Source of the DNA: Gordonibacter sp. An230
GTDB taxonomy: Bacteria > Actinomycetota > Coriobacteriia > Coriobacteriales > Eggerthellaceae
Length of the DNA: 56,325 nt
Reading direction: 5' to 3'
NCBI RefSeq assembly: GCF_002159915.1
Contig: NZ_NFJP01000026.1
Span: 1 to 56,325, forward strand
Shown piece after piece: positions 43,085 through 52,082 of the stretch. The notes beneath the pieces are model-generated. The model made no database searches. It saw only the letters and a list, made by a program, of their open reading frames with translations, and was not told the DNA's origin. Position numbers and translations under genes: made by a program. Position 1 is the stretch's first letter. Each line of letters starts with the position of its first letter.

Positions 43085-44725
43085 CTAGGCGTTCGCGAGG
43101 GCGCTACGGGCCGATATGCGGCCGAAGATGAGGCACTCGGCAACGTTGCCGCCGCCCTGGTAGACCCCGCTCCAAATGGAGCCGAACTCGCCGGCCGAGT
43201 ACAGGCCGGGGATGGGGTTGCCGTCGGGATCGAGGATCGCGCCTTGGGCGTTGCGCACAGGTCCGCCGTCGGTGTTGAGGAACGACGGGATGCACATCTG
43301 CGCGTAGAACGGCGGAGTCGCAACGGGCGTGAGCGTGCTGGCCGGGCGATGGAAGAAGATGTCCTTGCCGTTGGCGCAGCATTCGTTCCACTGGTCAACC
43401 GTGGTCTTCAGCTCGTCGGCCGGCACGCCCATCTGGGCGGCCAGCTCCTCGATGGTGTTGGCGGAATAGGCCAGCTTGTCGGCCACGGGGTCGCTCGTGG
43501 TTTCGGCGGGGATGGCGCCTGCCTCGAGGCCGGCTTGGTCGAACACGAACCACGCCTTGCGCGGCTGTGCGAGATGCGGCCATTCGCCGCCGATCTGCAT
43601 GTGTCCGTGGCGGCTGCCGACGGCAAGCGACGGATCGTCCATGTACTCGATGTCGGACTTGTTGCTGTAGCCGTCCCAGTCCATGTAGTAGCGGCGGCCG
43701 TTCACGCCCACGGTGATGCCGAACTGTTTGGGGCAGGGCGAGATGATCTGGTTGTTCGTGAACTTCGTGTTCTCGAGGTCGCGGCCTGCCATCCAAAAGC
43801 CCGCCACGTGCTCCATGTGCCAGAAGTCCGCGCCCACCTTCATGCAGGCTTTGTGGCCGTCGCCCGTGTTCAGCTTGTTGACGGCTGGCTCCGCGCCGCC
43901 TTGGCCGATGAAGTCTTGGCGCATGGTGGGGTTCGCCTCGAAACCGCCCGTGCACATGATGACGCCGCGGTTCGCCTTGACGTTCTTGCCGTCGATGACC
44001 GCGCCGAGGATGCGCTTGGTGGACGGATCTTGGACGAGCTCGGTCATGGGCGCGTCCGTGCGATATTCGATGGTGTCGGCATGGTCGGAGATCACGCGGT
44101 CGAGAAGCTTCGTGATGTGCGTGTCGCCCTTGATCTCGACGTCCTTGTTGCCGGCGACGGTCAGTTTGCCAAGCGCGTAGCAGTGCTCGAACTCGGGCCA
44201 TTCGGGTGCGGTGGCCAGTGGGTCGTCCTTTGTGGAGGGCGCTACGATGGACGCCTCCTCAAGCGATGCGCCGAGCGTCTCGAACACCCATGGGTAGTTC
44301 TCGACCGCTCCTTTGGCGTATGCGGCAATCACGTCGTCGGGCGTGGTGCCCTCCTCGCCGCGCATTTCGAGCATGTACTGGTTGAACGCATCCTCGTCCT
44401 CGGCGTAGACAATGGTGCCCTTGCAATACGGGCTGTTGCCGCCCGGCATGGTGCCCTTCTCGGCCAAAAGGCAGGTGGCTCCGTCGCCTTCGAGCGCGAC
44501 GGTGATGGCGGCCGCTTGCCCTGCGCATCCCGCGCCGACGACGATGATGTCGAACTCCTCGTCCCATTTCGTGTCGGCGCCTGCGGCGGTGCTCTTCGCG
44601 CCCTCGTCCGCGGTTCCCTTCGGCGCGCATCCGACGATGCCGAGGCCGGCCGCTCCGGCAAGCGCCACGCCTGCTGTTTTCAGAAACGTGCGCCTGCTCT
44701 GCTCGAACGGAGTGCTTTCTCTCAT
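43085..44725 (-). CDS. Tat-exported FAD-dependent reductase (fumarate reductase-like), 2
   Basis: A 546-residue flavoprotein with twin-arginine signal SRRTFLKTAG and lipobox VGCAPK, so it is predicted to be an exported lipoprotein. The FAD site is at about residues 58-80 (IIVVGAGCAGQAAAITVALEG) and the C-terminal FAD region is GLYSAGEFGSIW. The arginine motif of fumarate reductases (RLGGN) reads QGGGN, so a different acceptor is likely. GGGAGGA lies 5 nt before the ATG at 44725. It lies downstream of LuxR 3 on the same strand, with 405 bp between them. Confidence 0.9.
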   Translation of the reverse strand: MRESTPFEQSRRTFLKTAGVALAGAAGLGIVGCAPKGTADEGAKSTAAGADTKWDEEFDIIVVGAGCAGQAAAITVALEGDGATCLLAEKGTMPGGNSPYCKGTIVYAEDEDAFNQYMLEMRGEEGTTPDDVIAAYAKGAVENYPWVFETLGASLEEASIVAPSTKDDPLATAPEWPEFEHCYALGKLTVAGNKDVEIKGDTHITKLLDRVISDHADTIEYRTDAPMTELVQDPSTKRILGAVIDGKNVKANRGVIMCTGGFEANPTMRQDFIGQGGAEPAVNKLNTGDGHKACMKVGADFWHMEHVAGFWMAGRDLENTKFTNNQIISPCPKQFGITVGVNGRRYYMDWDGYSNKSDIEYMDDPSLAVGSRHGHMQIGGEWPHLAQPRKAWFVFDQAGLEAGAIPAETTSDPVADKLAYSANTIEELAAQMGVPADELKTTVDQWNECCANGKDIFFHRPASTLTPVATPPFYAQMCIPSFLNTDGGPVRNAQGAILDPDGNPIPGLYSAGEFGSIWSGVYQGGGNVAECLIFGRISARSALANA

Positions 44726-45129
44726 GGTGGTCCTCCCTGTCTTTGCGGTGCTGCTTGGCAGCCTTCCAGTCCGCGCTTGTTTGTTCGTCCTTCTCGCCGT
44801 CCGTTGGGTGACGAGGGGCCGCGCATCGGACGAACAGCATGCTACCTGGGACGTCGATGGGACGGCACCCCCTAAGTGCAGCGTTTTGGCAACGGGTGGG
44901 CGTGCCCCCGCAAAATGCGGGGGCAGCGATCGGCGCGCATTGCGATCTGGTAGAGCGTCCGAATTGGCGCTGCGCGAGGGGCGGCGGTCCGGGTTTCGCC
45001 CTTGTCGGTTTCCCTCCCTGGAGCGCGGCACTCAGGATGGCCGGGGGTAGGTGCTGCGATGCGGCAAAGGTTTTGGATACGGTGGAAACCTCGAGCGAGG
45101 CAGCGCTGCGGCGTCGCGCTTTCCGCGGC
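44726..45129. promoter_or_regulatory. Upstream region of flavoprotein 2
   Basis: This holds two features. One is the direct repeat TGGGACG (44847-44853 and 44858-44864), 11 bp apart, one helical turn. The other is the palindrome TGCCCCCGCA-AAA-TGCGGGGGCA (44903-44925). Either could be a regulator site, and the second could also end LuxR 3 transcripts. No gene was seen. Confidence 0.45.
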
Positions 45130-46521
45130 CTACGTTTGCCGCTCGAATAGCACGAGCAGCTCTTCTTTGTTGGAGGTCTGCGTTTTCTGATAGATATGCC
45201 GTAGATGCGTTTTCACTGTGTTTTTCGAGATGAACAGTGATTCAGCTACGTAATCAAGGCGATGCCCCGTCACCCACAGCTTAAGGATTTCGCACTCACG
45301 TGCCGTAAGACCAGCTGTTTTGGCGATGCGGGCGAGCCGACGCTGCAGCACATCCTCGGCATTGACGATCACTTCCTTTGGACGCTCGCTTGTAGCGAAG
45401 AAGTACATACCGGGAACGAGGACGAGTAACGCGAGAATGGACAATGCTGCCGGGTCGAGCGGTGCGAACATGCCGATGCCTGTGCCAGCGGTGCGTCCTG
45501 CTTCTGTAGCGATCAAACCGAGCCCGCATGCGAGGAACGGGCTGGTGTGAGTCTTTTGCGCGATGTCGAGCAGGATGAACCATAGTGCGATAGACAGGCA
45601 CTGCTGCGTAGCCAGGATGATGCAGTGCTGAGCGATTTTGTACGGCTCGGATGACGCGCCCGAATCGGCTCCTATGAGCAGTCCCGACAATGCGTAACAT
45701 ACGGTCATGATGCCTGCAAACATCACAAGCGCTTTCTGAAAGTCGCCTTGTCGCCCTGATGCAAGCAGCGCTAAGATGAGCATCGCGGCCAACGTGTTGC
45801 CGACGATGATGGACCACCACGAGATGAACCCGCCCGTCTCAGCCGAACCTGGCAGGATAGCGCCGGCCGCCATTACGCAGCAAATACCGGCAAGCAGCTT
45901 CCATGACGGCTGCATAGTGCGCAGCTCGCAGCCGGGCGGCTCGTGGGGCTGAAAAGAGGGCGAGCTGCGCAGTATGATGATGAGCAAGACTGATCCGAGT
46001 GGCAGCAGCTTCATAAGTGAGGCTGACAACGTGTCGGGCAGCACCTGGACGAGCACGAGTACGGCGACGGCCAAGGCAAGTGAACCGGCGGTGCGGGCGA
46101 TAATGGAGCGCATAGGAAGCTGAGCGTACGCTTCGCCCCAAGCGAGATCGATGATGGGCAGTACGAGCGCCGATAGCACCAGGTCGATGGCAAGAAACTG
46201 TTGGGGCAGGACGCCTGCGACGGTGAGCGGATAGCCAAGACCGCCGATGATTTGGACGATCATGGCGGCTACGACAGCGCCGGAATGCATGCGTGCGGGT
46301 GAAAGCCTCTTCCACAGTGCGGTGGTGAAGAGGGCTGATACGGCGAAGGCGCAGAAAAACGCGAAGCGCGCGCCCACAAGAGCGCTGGCGTTAGAAAAGC
46401 CTGCTCCGAGTGACGGCGTGGGCGATAGCATGAGCAAGAGGGCTGCTAAGTGCAGGCCCCTTCCGAGGTACGGCCACGATGCTGCGGTTTTCGATGCTCT
46501 GGTTATCTCTGGCGTGCGCAT
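45130..46521 (-). CDS. LuxR-type regulator with multi-spanning membrane N-terminus (3)
   Basis: A 463-residue protein with about 12 spans and then a LuxR helix-turn-helix (LTARECEILKLWVTGH, YVAESLFISKNTVKTHLRHIYQ). It lies between flavoprotein reductases 3 (upstream) and 2 (downstream) on the same strand and may control one or both. GAGGAGGG lies upstream; ATG 46521 has 8-nt spacing and TTG 46524 is an alternative. Its GC content is somewhat lower than that of LuxR 1 and 2. Confidence 0.9.
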   Translation of the reverse strand: MRTPEITRASKTAASWPYLGRGLHLAALLLMLSPTPSLGAGFSNASALVGARFAFFCAFAVSALFTTALWKRLSPARMHSGAVVAAMIVQIIGGLGYPLTVAGVLPQQFLAIDLVLSALVLPIIDLAWGEAYAQLPMRSIIARTAGSLALAVAVLVLVQVLPDTLSASLMKLLPLGSVLLIIILRSSPSFQPHEPPGCELRTMQPSWKLLAGICCVMAAGAILPGSAETGGFISWWSIIVGNTLAAMLILALLASGRQGDFQKALVMFAGIMTVCYALSGLLIGADSGASSEPYKIAQHCIILATQQCLSIALWFILLDIAQKTHTSPFLACGLGLIATEAGRTAGTGIGMFAPLDPAALSILALLVLVPGMYFFATSERPKEVIVNAEDVLQRRLARIAKTAGLTARECEILKLWVTGHRLDYVAESLFISKNTVKTHLRHIYQKTQTSNKEELLVLFERQT

Positions 46522-46768
46522 CAAACGTCCCTCCTCGTTTGCCGCTTCTCGGAACTTCCATTATAGTCAAACGTCGCAAGGGGCCGTGCGGGCAAAAACG
46601 AGGCTAATAGTGCGCGAACATGCGAATATGGCTTCTTTGAGAGTCTTCTCTTCGACGAAAGCACGATCCTTCCGGATCGCGCTCGATTGCCCGGGCGCGG
46701 GGAGGGGGCGCGCCCGGGCGTTCAAGGAAGGGGTGGCGGATCGGTGGGATGGAGGGATCTCTGTTGTC
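46522..46768. other. Intergenic region, flavoprotein 3 to LuxR 3
   Basis: About 250 bp that must contain the LuxR 3 promoter. It is AT-richer near 46555-46630. No gene was recognised. Confidence 0.3.
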
Positions 46769-48640
46769 CTAAGCCTTCTTTTGTTCGATATCCTCAGGCT
46801 CGGTGGTGGCCAGGCGCTTGCCCAGCAGCATACCTTCGGTCATGCACAGCCCTAAACTCATGCCGCTTATGGGCGTGCAGTAATTCACAATGTAGCGGTT
46901 GCCCGAGTTGTTGCCGGCCGCGTACAGGCCGGGGATAGGAAATAGGTCGGAGTCGAGCACGCAGCCGTTGAAGTCGGTGTCGAGGCCGGTCGTTTGGCAG
47001 AGGCCGACGTAGATGTCCTCGGCGTTGCCCGTGATCGCGTAGAACGGCGGCGTGGTGAGTGGCTTCATGATGCGCGCGTCCATGGCGAAGTCCTCGTCAA
47101 GACCGGCTTCAGCGTACTGGTTCCATTTCTCCCATTCCTGCAAGGCGTTGGCCTTCTGCTCTTCGTTGTAGCATCCGATTTTGTCGAGCAGCTCTTCGAA
47201 GGTGTTGGCGCAGTATACTCCATCTTCGCTCGGTTCGTCTGACGAGGGGTCAAGCGCGGCCATCTTTTCTTTTAACGGATCGATGCCGTGGAAAGTCACC
47301 TTTGATGTAAGGTTGATGGAGCCGTGCGCCGGAGGCATGCAAGCGACGGTGTCGAGGTAGTTCGCGTCAGCCACCGAGATGATGACGCCTTTCGGCTGGC
47401 GGCTAGACTGATAGCCCGAGCCTTCGGTGCCACCTGCGCATTCGTTGCAGAAACGCAGGCCCCGCTGATTAAGTAGCATGAAGCCTGGACCCCACGGCGC
47501 CGTTTCCCACGGACCCGATTGTCCCGTGTTCATTCCCGTGCGCGGCCCGGCTTCTACATGGCCGCCTGCCCACACGCCTAGCTTAATGCCCATGCCGTCT
47601 TTGACGCCCATGCCGCCGGAGGTGGCCAACTCGATGTCGCCGTAGTTTTCAGCCAGATGGCGATACTCGTCGTTGAGGTCGCGGAGCATATCTTCGTTTG
47701 CTTGGAAGTCGCCAGCGGTTAGCACTACACCGCGCGTGCCTGTATAGCGCACATAGCTGTCGTCGTCTTGATTGCGGGCAACAACTGCTATCACGCGTCC
47801 GGAGTCGTCTTTCTCAAGGTACTCGGCGTACGTATTGAAATGCCACTCTGCGCCTTCTTCGATGGCCTTCTCGCGATGATGCGTCATGACAACGGAGCCC
47901 CACTCCCAATCGGAACCACCGCCGGTGATGGGGCGGTGCATAATGGTGGAGCGGTAGAATTTGTAACCTGAGGGATCCATGACCATCCGGTCGTCAGCTT
48001 CGGCCGAATAAATGTTCGTCCGATCAGTGTTGTGGTAAAAATCGGGATCGACTTCGTCGATTTCGGAGATACTCCAATCCATGATTTGGCCGGAGTAATC
48101 GACGAAATTGCGAATGAGGCGTTGGTTTGTGCGGTTGGCGTTTCGAACAAGCCAGCCCGTCATGAACTCAATCTTGTCAATGTGATCGGCACCGCGTTCA
48201 AGCGCCCATTCGCTATTTGCAACGGCCACCTCGCCGCCGATGTAGAAGAAGCTGTCCTCGGGCTGCGCTTCTACGACGCAGACGCTCGCTCCGTTCATGG
48301 TTGCCGAGCGCGCTGTCCACGTGCCCGATTGGCCGCCGCCCACTACGACGATATCGAAGGTGCCGCCGTCGGCGATCTCTCCCTCGTCGATTGGCTCGGG
48401 CGGAGTGCGCCAGTCAGCCGCCGCTTGGCTTTGCCAGCGATGCTCAGGTGCGGTAGAGCCGCTTTCGCCGGAAGCGCTTTTTTCGCTAGCTGTTTTTGGT
48501 GCGCATCCGGTTAACGCTCCGGCTGCGGCTAAGCCGGTGACGGCTGCACCCGCAAGGAAAGTGCGACGCGAGAGGCTATGGCTCTCCTTGCCTTCATTGT
48601 TCGTGTTTCTCTTCATGATCGTGATCCTTTCGTTCCCCAT
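46769..48640 (-). CDS. Tat-exported FAD-dependent reductase (fumarate reductase-like), 3
   Basis: About 623 residues with twin-arginine signal SRRTFLAGAA and lipobox LTGCAPK. The FAD site follows (IVVVGGGQSGTWTARSATMNG), then a long substrate domain and the C-terminal GLYAAGNNSGNRYIVNY. As in the other two, the fumarate-type arginine motif is missing. I chose ATG 48640, which has AGGAGGG 6 nt upstream; ATG 48616 is a possible internal start. A 20-bp inverted repeat lies about 80 nt upstream. GC content is lower than in flavoproteins 1 and 2, hinting at a separate origin. Confidence 0.9.
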   Translation of the reverse strand: MGNERITIMKRNTNNEGKESHSLSRRTFLAGAAVTGLAAAGALTGCAPKTASEKSASGESGSTAPEHRWQSQAAADWRTPPEPIDEGEIADGGTFDIVVVGGGQSGTWTARSATMNGASVCVVEAQPEDSFFYIGGEVAVANSEWALERGADHIDKIEFMTGWLVRNANRTNQRLIRNFVDYSGQIMDWSISEIDEVDPDFYHNTDRTNIYSAEADDRMVMDPSGYKFYRSTIMHRPITGGGSDWEWGSVVMTHHREKAIEEGAEWHFNTYAEYLEKDDSGRVIAVVARNQDDDSYVRYTGTRGVVLTAGDFQANEDMLRDLNDEYRHLAENYGDIELATSGGMGVKDGMGIKLGVWAGGHVEAGPRTGMNTGQSGPWETAPWGPGFMLLNQRGLRFCNECAGGTEGSGYQSSRQPKGVIISVADANYLDTVACMPPAHGSINLTSKVTFHGIDPLKEKMAALDPSSDEPSEDGVYCANTFEELLDKIGCYNEEQKANALQEWEKWNQYAEAGLDEDFAMDARIMKPLTTPPFYAITGNAEDIYVGLCQTTGLDTDFNGCVLDSDLFPIPGLYAAGNNSGNRYIVNYCTPISGMSLGLCMTEGMLLGKRLATTEPEDIEQKKA

Positions 48641-48720
48641 CTTGGCCCTCCTGTGCGTCTCTGTGCGACAGTCGACGCTGCCAAGATCGAAACGCATGAT
48701 GCGATGGCGATGGCGTAGGC

Positions 48721-48790
48721 ACATCATTCCTCAGGGGTGAATTCCCTTTTTGCTGGTAGGGCTGACGAGATCACCCCTGAGGAATGATGT
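48721..48790. repeat. 20-bp perfect inverted repeat upstream of flavoprotein 3
   Basis: ACATCATTCCTCAGGGGTGA (48721-48740) and its exact reverse complement (48771-48790) flank a 30-nt spacer. The spacer has a smaller CCCT/AGGG pair. The position, 80-150 nt upstream of the reductase start, fits a regulator-binding element or a small mobile repeat. Confidence 0.85.
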
Positions 48791-49217
48791 CGGTTGGTTG
48801 GAAGCATGAGGTGCATTTTGCGCATTGCGCTAGATCGCGCTGTCATATCAAGTTCATAAGCTGCGTTTGGGATAACGCCATCTTTCCTTGTGAGCCTTGT
48901 CCTGTGCCGTTTCACGGCGTTCGCGCAGTGGGGCAAGGGCATCTTTTCGAAACGCCGCCACGTGTGGCGAAGAGGCGGGGCGCGAGGCGAGGCGGAAAGC
49001 GTTGTGGAAGGCGGCAGGGGCGAGCCGGAGGGGCCTCTGCTTTTCGCGTCGGCATGCGATGTGGCTTCGAGCAAGCCGTGCTTTGCCAGGGTCGGCATTG
49101 CGGTCGCTTGACGTATGGCTGCTCCGTCTTCCGCGACGTAATCGGAGGCAAAGCCGCAGCCTGAAGATCCTTTCGTCGGATGCAACCTTGCGAGCGCTTC
49201 GCCATGGGGTGCGAGCC
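48791..49217. other. Intergenic region, no gene seen
   Basis: About 430 bp with only chance frames on both strands and no ribosome sites or recognisable domains. Confidence 0.35.
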
Positions 49218-49251
49218 GCTGTGAGAGCCGCCGTGCGGCAGCTCTCACAGC
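49218..49251 (-). terminator. Hairpin after the UPF0210 gene
   Basis: GCTGTGAGAGC (49218-49228) pairs perfectly with GCTCTCACAGC (49241-49251); an inner GCCG/CGGC extends the fold. It is 23 nt past the UPF0210 stop. There is no T-run. Confidence 0.55.
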
Positions 49252-49273
49252 AGGCGTTCAGACTGGGCGCGCG

Positions 49274-50638
49274 TTAGTTCTTCAGCGAGTTCAACGGGGC
49301 GGGCATGCGGCCGCCGCGGTGGGCGAAAGTGGTGCCGGCATGGCTGTTCACGGGCATGACCGGGGCATAGCCCAGAAGGCCGCCGAACTCCAGCCGGTCG
49401 CCTACGGTCTTGCCGATGGCGGGAATCACGCGCACGGCGGTGGTCTTGTTGTTGATCATGCCGATGGCGCATTCGTCGGCGATGATTCCGCAGATGGCCT
49501 CCACGGATGTGTCGCCGGGGATGGCGATCATGTCCAAGCCCACCGAGCACACGCAGGTCATGGCCTCCAGCTTTTCGAGCGAAAGCGCGCCTGCTTCGGC
49601 CGCCCGGATCATGCCGGCGTCCTCGGACACGGGGATGAACGCGCCGGACAGGCCGCCCACCGACGACGACGCCATGACGCCGCCCTTCTTCACCGCGTCG
49701 TTGAGCATGGCGAGCGCCGCCGTGGTGCCGGGACCGCCGCAGGTGCCCACGCCGATGGCCTCGAGGATCTCGGCCACCGAATCGCCTTCGGCCGGCGTCG
49801 GAGCCAGCGACAGGTCGAGGATGCCCTGCTGCGCGCCCAGGCGACGCGAGGCTTCGCGCGCCATGAGCTCGCCGGCGCGCGTGATCTTGAACGCGACGGC
49901 CTTGATGGCCTCGGCCACGCTCGTGAGGTCGGCGTCCTTCGGCAGGTCGGCCAGCACGGCGCGCACCACGCCGGGGCCCGACACGCCCACGTTCACCACG
50001 GCATCGGCCTCGCCCGAGCCGTGGAACGCGCCGGCCATGAAGGGGTTGTCCTCCACGGCGTTGCAAAACACCACGAGCTTGCCCGCGCCGATGCACTGGC
50101 GGTCGGCCGTGGCCTCGGCCGTGGCCTTCACGATGCCGGCCATCTTGAGCACGGCGTCCATGTTGATGCCCGCGCGCGTAGAGCCCACGTTCACGCTCGA
50201 GCACACGTTGTCGGTGACGGAGAGCGCGTGCGGGATGGAATCCATGAGCTTGACGTCTGCTGCGGACGCGCCTTTGTGCACGAGCGCGGAGAAGCCACCC
50301 ACGAAGTCGACGCCCAACTCTTTCCCCGCGCGATCCATGGCCTGCGCGATGGGCGTGAGGTCGGTCGCGTCGGTGGCGGCGCAGATCTCGGCGATGGGCG
50401 TGACGGAGATGCGCTTGTTCACGATGGGGATGCCGAACTCGCGCTCGAGCTGCTCGGCCGTGGGCACGAGGCGCTCGGCGGCGCTCGTCATGCGGTCGTA
50501 CACCTTGCGCGCCATGACGTCGATGTCGGCGTCCGTGCAACCTCGCAGGTTCAGCCCCAGCGTGATGGTGCGGATATCGAGGTGCTGCTTGCTCACCATG
50601 GCAAGCGTTTCGGCGATCTCTGCCGGCGTGATCTGCAT
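49274..50638 (-). CDS. UPF0210/DUF711 (PFL-like) protein
   Basis: A 454-residue cytoplasmic protein of the UPF0210/DUF711 family, with [48 protein letters not shown] and GYAPVMPVN. The family is related in fold to glycyl-radical enzymes but its function is not established. In many genomes it is preceded by a small ACT-domain gene (UPF0237). Here the upstream gene is a LysR regulator and no ACT gene is seen, so the usual partner is missing or elsewhere. Confidence 0.9.
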   Translation of the reverse strand: MQITPAEIAETLAMVSKQHLDIRTITLGLNLRGCTDADIDVMARKVYDRMTSAAERLVPTAEQLEREFGIPIVNKRISVTPIAEICAATDATDLTPIAQAMDRAGKELGVDFVGGFSALVHKGASAADVKLMDSIPHALSVTDNVCSSVNVGSTRAGINMDAVLKMAGIVKATAEATADRQCIGAGKLVVFCNAVEDNPFMAGAFHGSGEADAVVNVGVSGPGVVRAVLADLPKDADLTSVAEAIKAVAFKITRAGELMAREASRRLGAQQGILDLSLAPTPAEGDSVAEILEAIGVGTCGGPGTTAALAMLNDAVKKGGVMASSSVGGLSGAFIPVSEDAGMIRAAEAGALSLEKLEAMTCVCSVGLDMIAIPGDTSVEAICGIIADECAIGMINNKTTAVRVIPAIGKTVGDRLEFGGLLGYAPVMPVNSHAGTTFAHRGGRMPAPLNSLKN

Positions 50639-50905
50639 GATGCCCGTCTTTCTCTCGTATGGCCTCGGGATGCGTATCGTACCAGTCTAGCAAACGACTC
50701 GCGTGTCGGGCGTCCGGTTCGGCCATTTCCGGCGTTTCTCCCGACGGGCGATCAGGTCGGGGCGCGGGTGGGCCTCGACGGGGAACTCGCCGCGCGGTGG
50801 TGCAGGGGCGGGTTCGACGGCGGACGCATTGCACGACGGTACGGGGGGGGGGGCGAGCCCCGCCTCGTAGCGGTGTCAGCTGTTCTGCGCCTCGCGTCGG
50901 TTCGG
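50639..50905. other. Upstream region of UPF0210 with a G11 run
   Basis: This is the leader and promoter region of the UPF0210 gene. It contains eleven G at 50843-50853, about 205 nt upstream of the ATG, where length changes might alter expression. No gene was seen. Confidence 0.5.
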
Positions 50906-51877
50906 TCAGTCTCGGTTCGGCGTCGGAGGTTGCGCTTCTTGACAGGCAAACTGCGGGGTGAGGCGGGCGATGGTTTCCTTGAGCAGGGATACGTAGGTTC
51001 GTGCGGAGGCGCTGTCGGCCATGGTCTTGCTCCATACGCCCACGACGTCGAAGCAGCGGCGCTCTTTGAATCGCAGCAGCTTATGTCGTCCTCCTGCCGG
51101 GAGCGTGAACGGTGCGGTGGGGCTTTCCGGCACCAGCAGGATGTCGTCGAAGCCGTTGAGAATGGCGAGGTCGAACGACGACGATGCAAATGACGAAGTG
51201 CTGCGGGCCTCGACTCCGTGTCGGGCGAGCAGCGTTTCGATGGCGTCCCATCCTGGCGAGAAAAAACGGCTGTGCAGCTTCACGAGCGTCTGCTGATTGA
51301 GGTCGCGGTCGAAGGAGAGCACGTCTTTCTGAGCCAGAGGATGCGTGATGGGCAGAAGAGCGACGAGCGGTACTTCCGCCAAGCGTGCGACGTCGAAGCG
51401 CTCGCGGTCGATTCGGCCGGAGTCGTACAGGATGACCAGGCCTTCGGATGTTACTTCCAGGAAGTGCGCATGCTGGTTTTCGAAGCTCGACGCGTACGAC
51501 ACGCGAAATGGGAGCCGATCAGGCGCTCCCAGATCGGCGAAGGCGCGCACCAGGTACGGCGGTCGGATGGAGAGCCGTACCAGCAGGTGGTCGCCCTCTG
51601 TCCAGCAGGTTTTTTTGAAGTCGGCGAGAAAGCGCTCGTAGTCGTCGAGGATTGGTTGAATCCCCTCGTAGAACGCCTTGCCAGCGGTCGTGAGCGCCAC
51701 GGAGTGCGTATCGCGCGCGAACAGCGTCTCGCCGACGTAGCGCTCGAGGGAGGCGATGTGCTTGCTCAGCGCCGATGTCGAAAGGTAGCGACGTTTCGCC
51801 GTCTGCGAATAGCTCAGCGTCGTGGCAAGCGTGGCGAACTCCTCCAAATGACTGATTTTAACGTTGTTCTCCCTCAT
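50906..51877 (-). CDS. LysR-family transcriptional regulator
   Basis: A 323-residue regulator. The N-terminal winged helix (about 4-63; EEFATLATTLSYSQTAKRRY, STSALSKHIASLERYVGETLF) is followed by a type 2 periplasmic-binding-like effector domain. It is divergent from the molybdoenzyme operon with about 205 bp between the starts, the classic arrangement for a LysR activator of that operon, with the reductase substrate as likely inducer. I chose ATG 51877; the frame is open far upstream but that part overlaps the promoter and the neighbour's start. Confidence 0.9.
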   Translation of the reverse strand: MRENNVKISHLEEFATLATTLSYSQTAKRRYLSTSALSKHIASLERYVGETLFARDTHSVALTTAGKAFYEGIQPILDDYERFLADFKKTCWTEGDHLLVRLSIRPPYLVRAFADLGAPDRLPFRVSYASSFENQHAHFLEVTSEGLVILYDSGRIDRERFDVARLAEVPLVALLPITHPLAQKDVLSFDRDLNQQTLVKLHSRFFSPGWDAIETLLARHGVEARSTSSFASSSFDLAILNGFDDILLVPESPTAPFTLPAGGRHKLLRFKERRCFDVVGVWSKTMADSASARTYVSLLKETIARLTPQFACQEAQPPTPNRD

Positions 51878-51914
51878 ATCTGCGTTTCCCCTGACCCTCT
51901 CCGTGCTGATCGAC

Positions 51915-51928
51915 CCTTTGGTCAAAGG
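51915..51928. promoter_or_regulatory. Candidate LysR operator
   Basis: CCTTTG-GT-CAAAGG is a perfect 6-bp inverted repeat in the divergent region, 38 nt before the LysR start. TATAGG at 51944-51949 could be the -10 of the molybdoenzyme operon. Confidence 0.45.
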
Positions 51929-52082
51929 TTCGTCTTCCAACAGTATAGGCGCTGCCGAACGAGCCACGGCGTGCGTGATCTCATCTTTCCAATGCGGAAA
52001 CATCGTTGCGGATACGGCAAAATGCGTTTCCCCTTTTCTGGTTGAAAATGGCGGTGCTGCAAACTGACGAAAGGGGGAATGC

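Noticed and set aside
48784-49164. Overlapping frames in the region after flavoprotein 3
   Set aside because: Several equal-length frames on both strands, none with ribosome site or coherent composition.
49319-51193. 624-residue frame opposite the UPF0210 gene
   Set aside because: Antisense of a recognised family and runs into the LysR gene without start signals.
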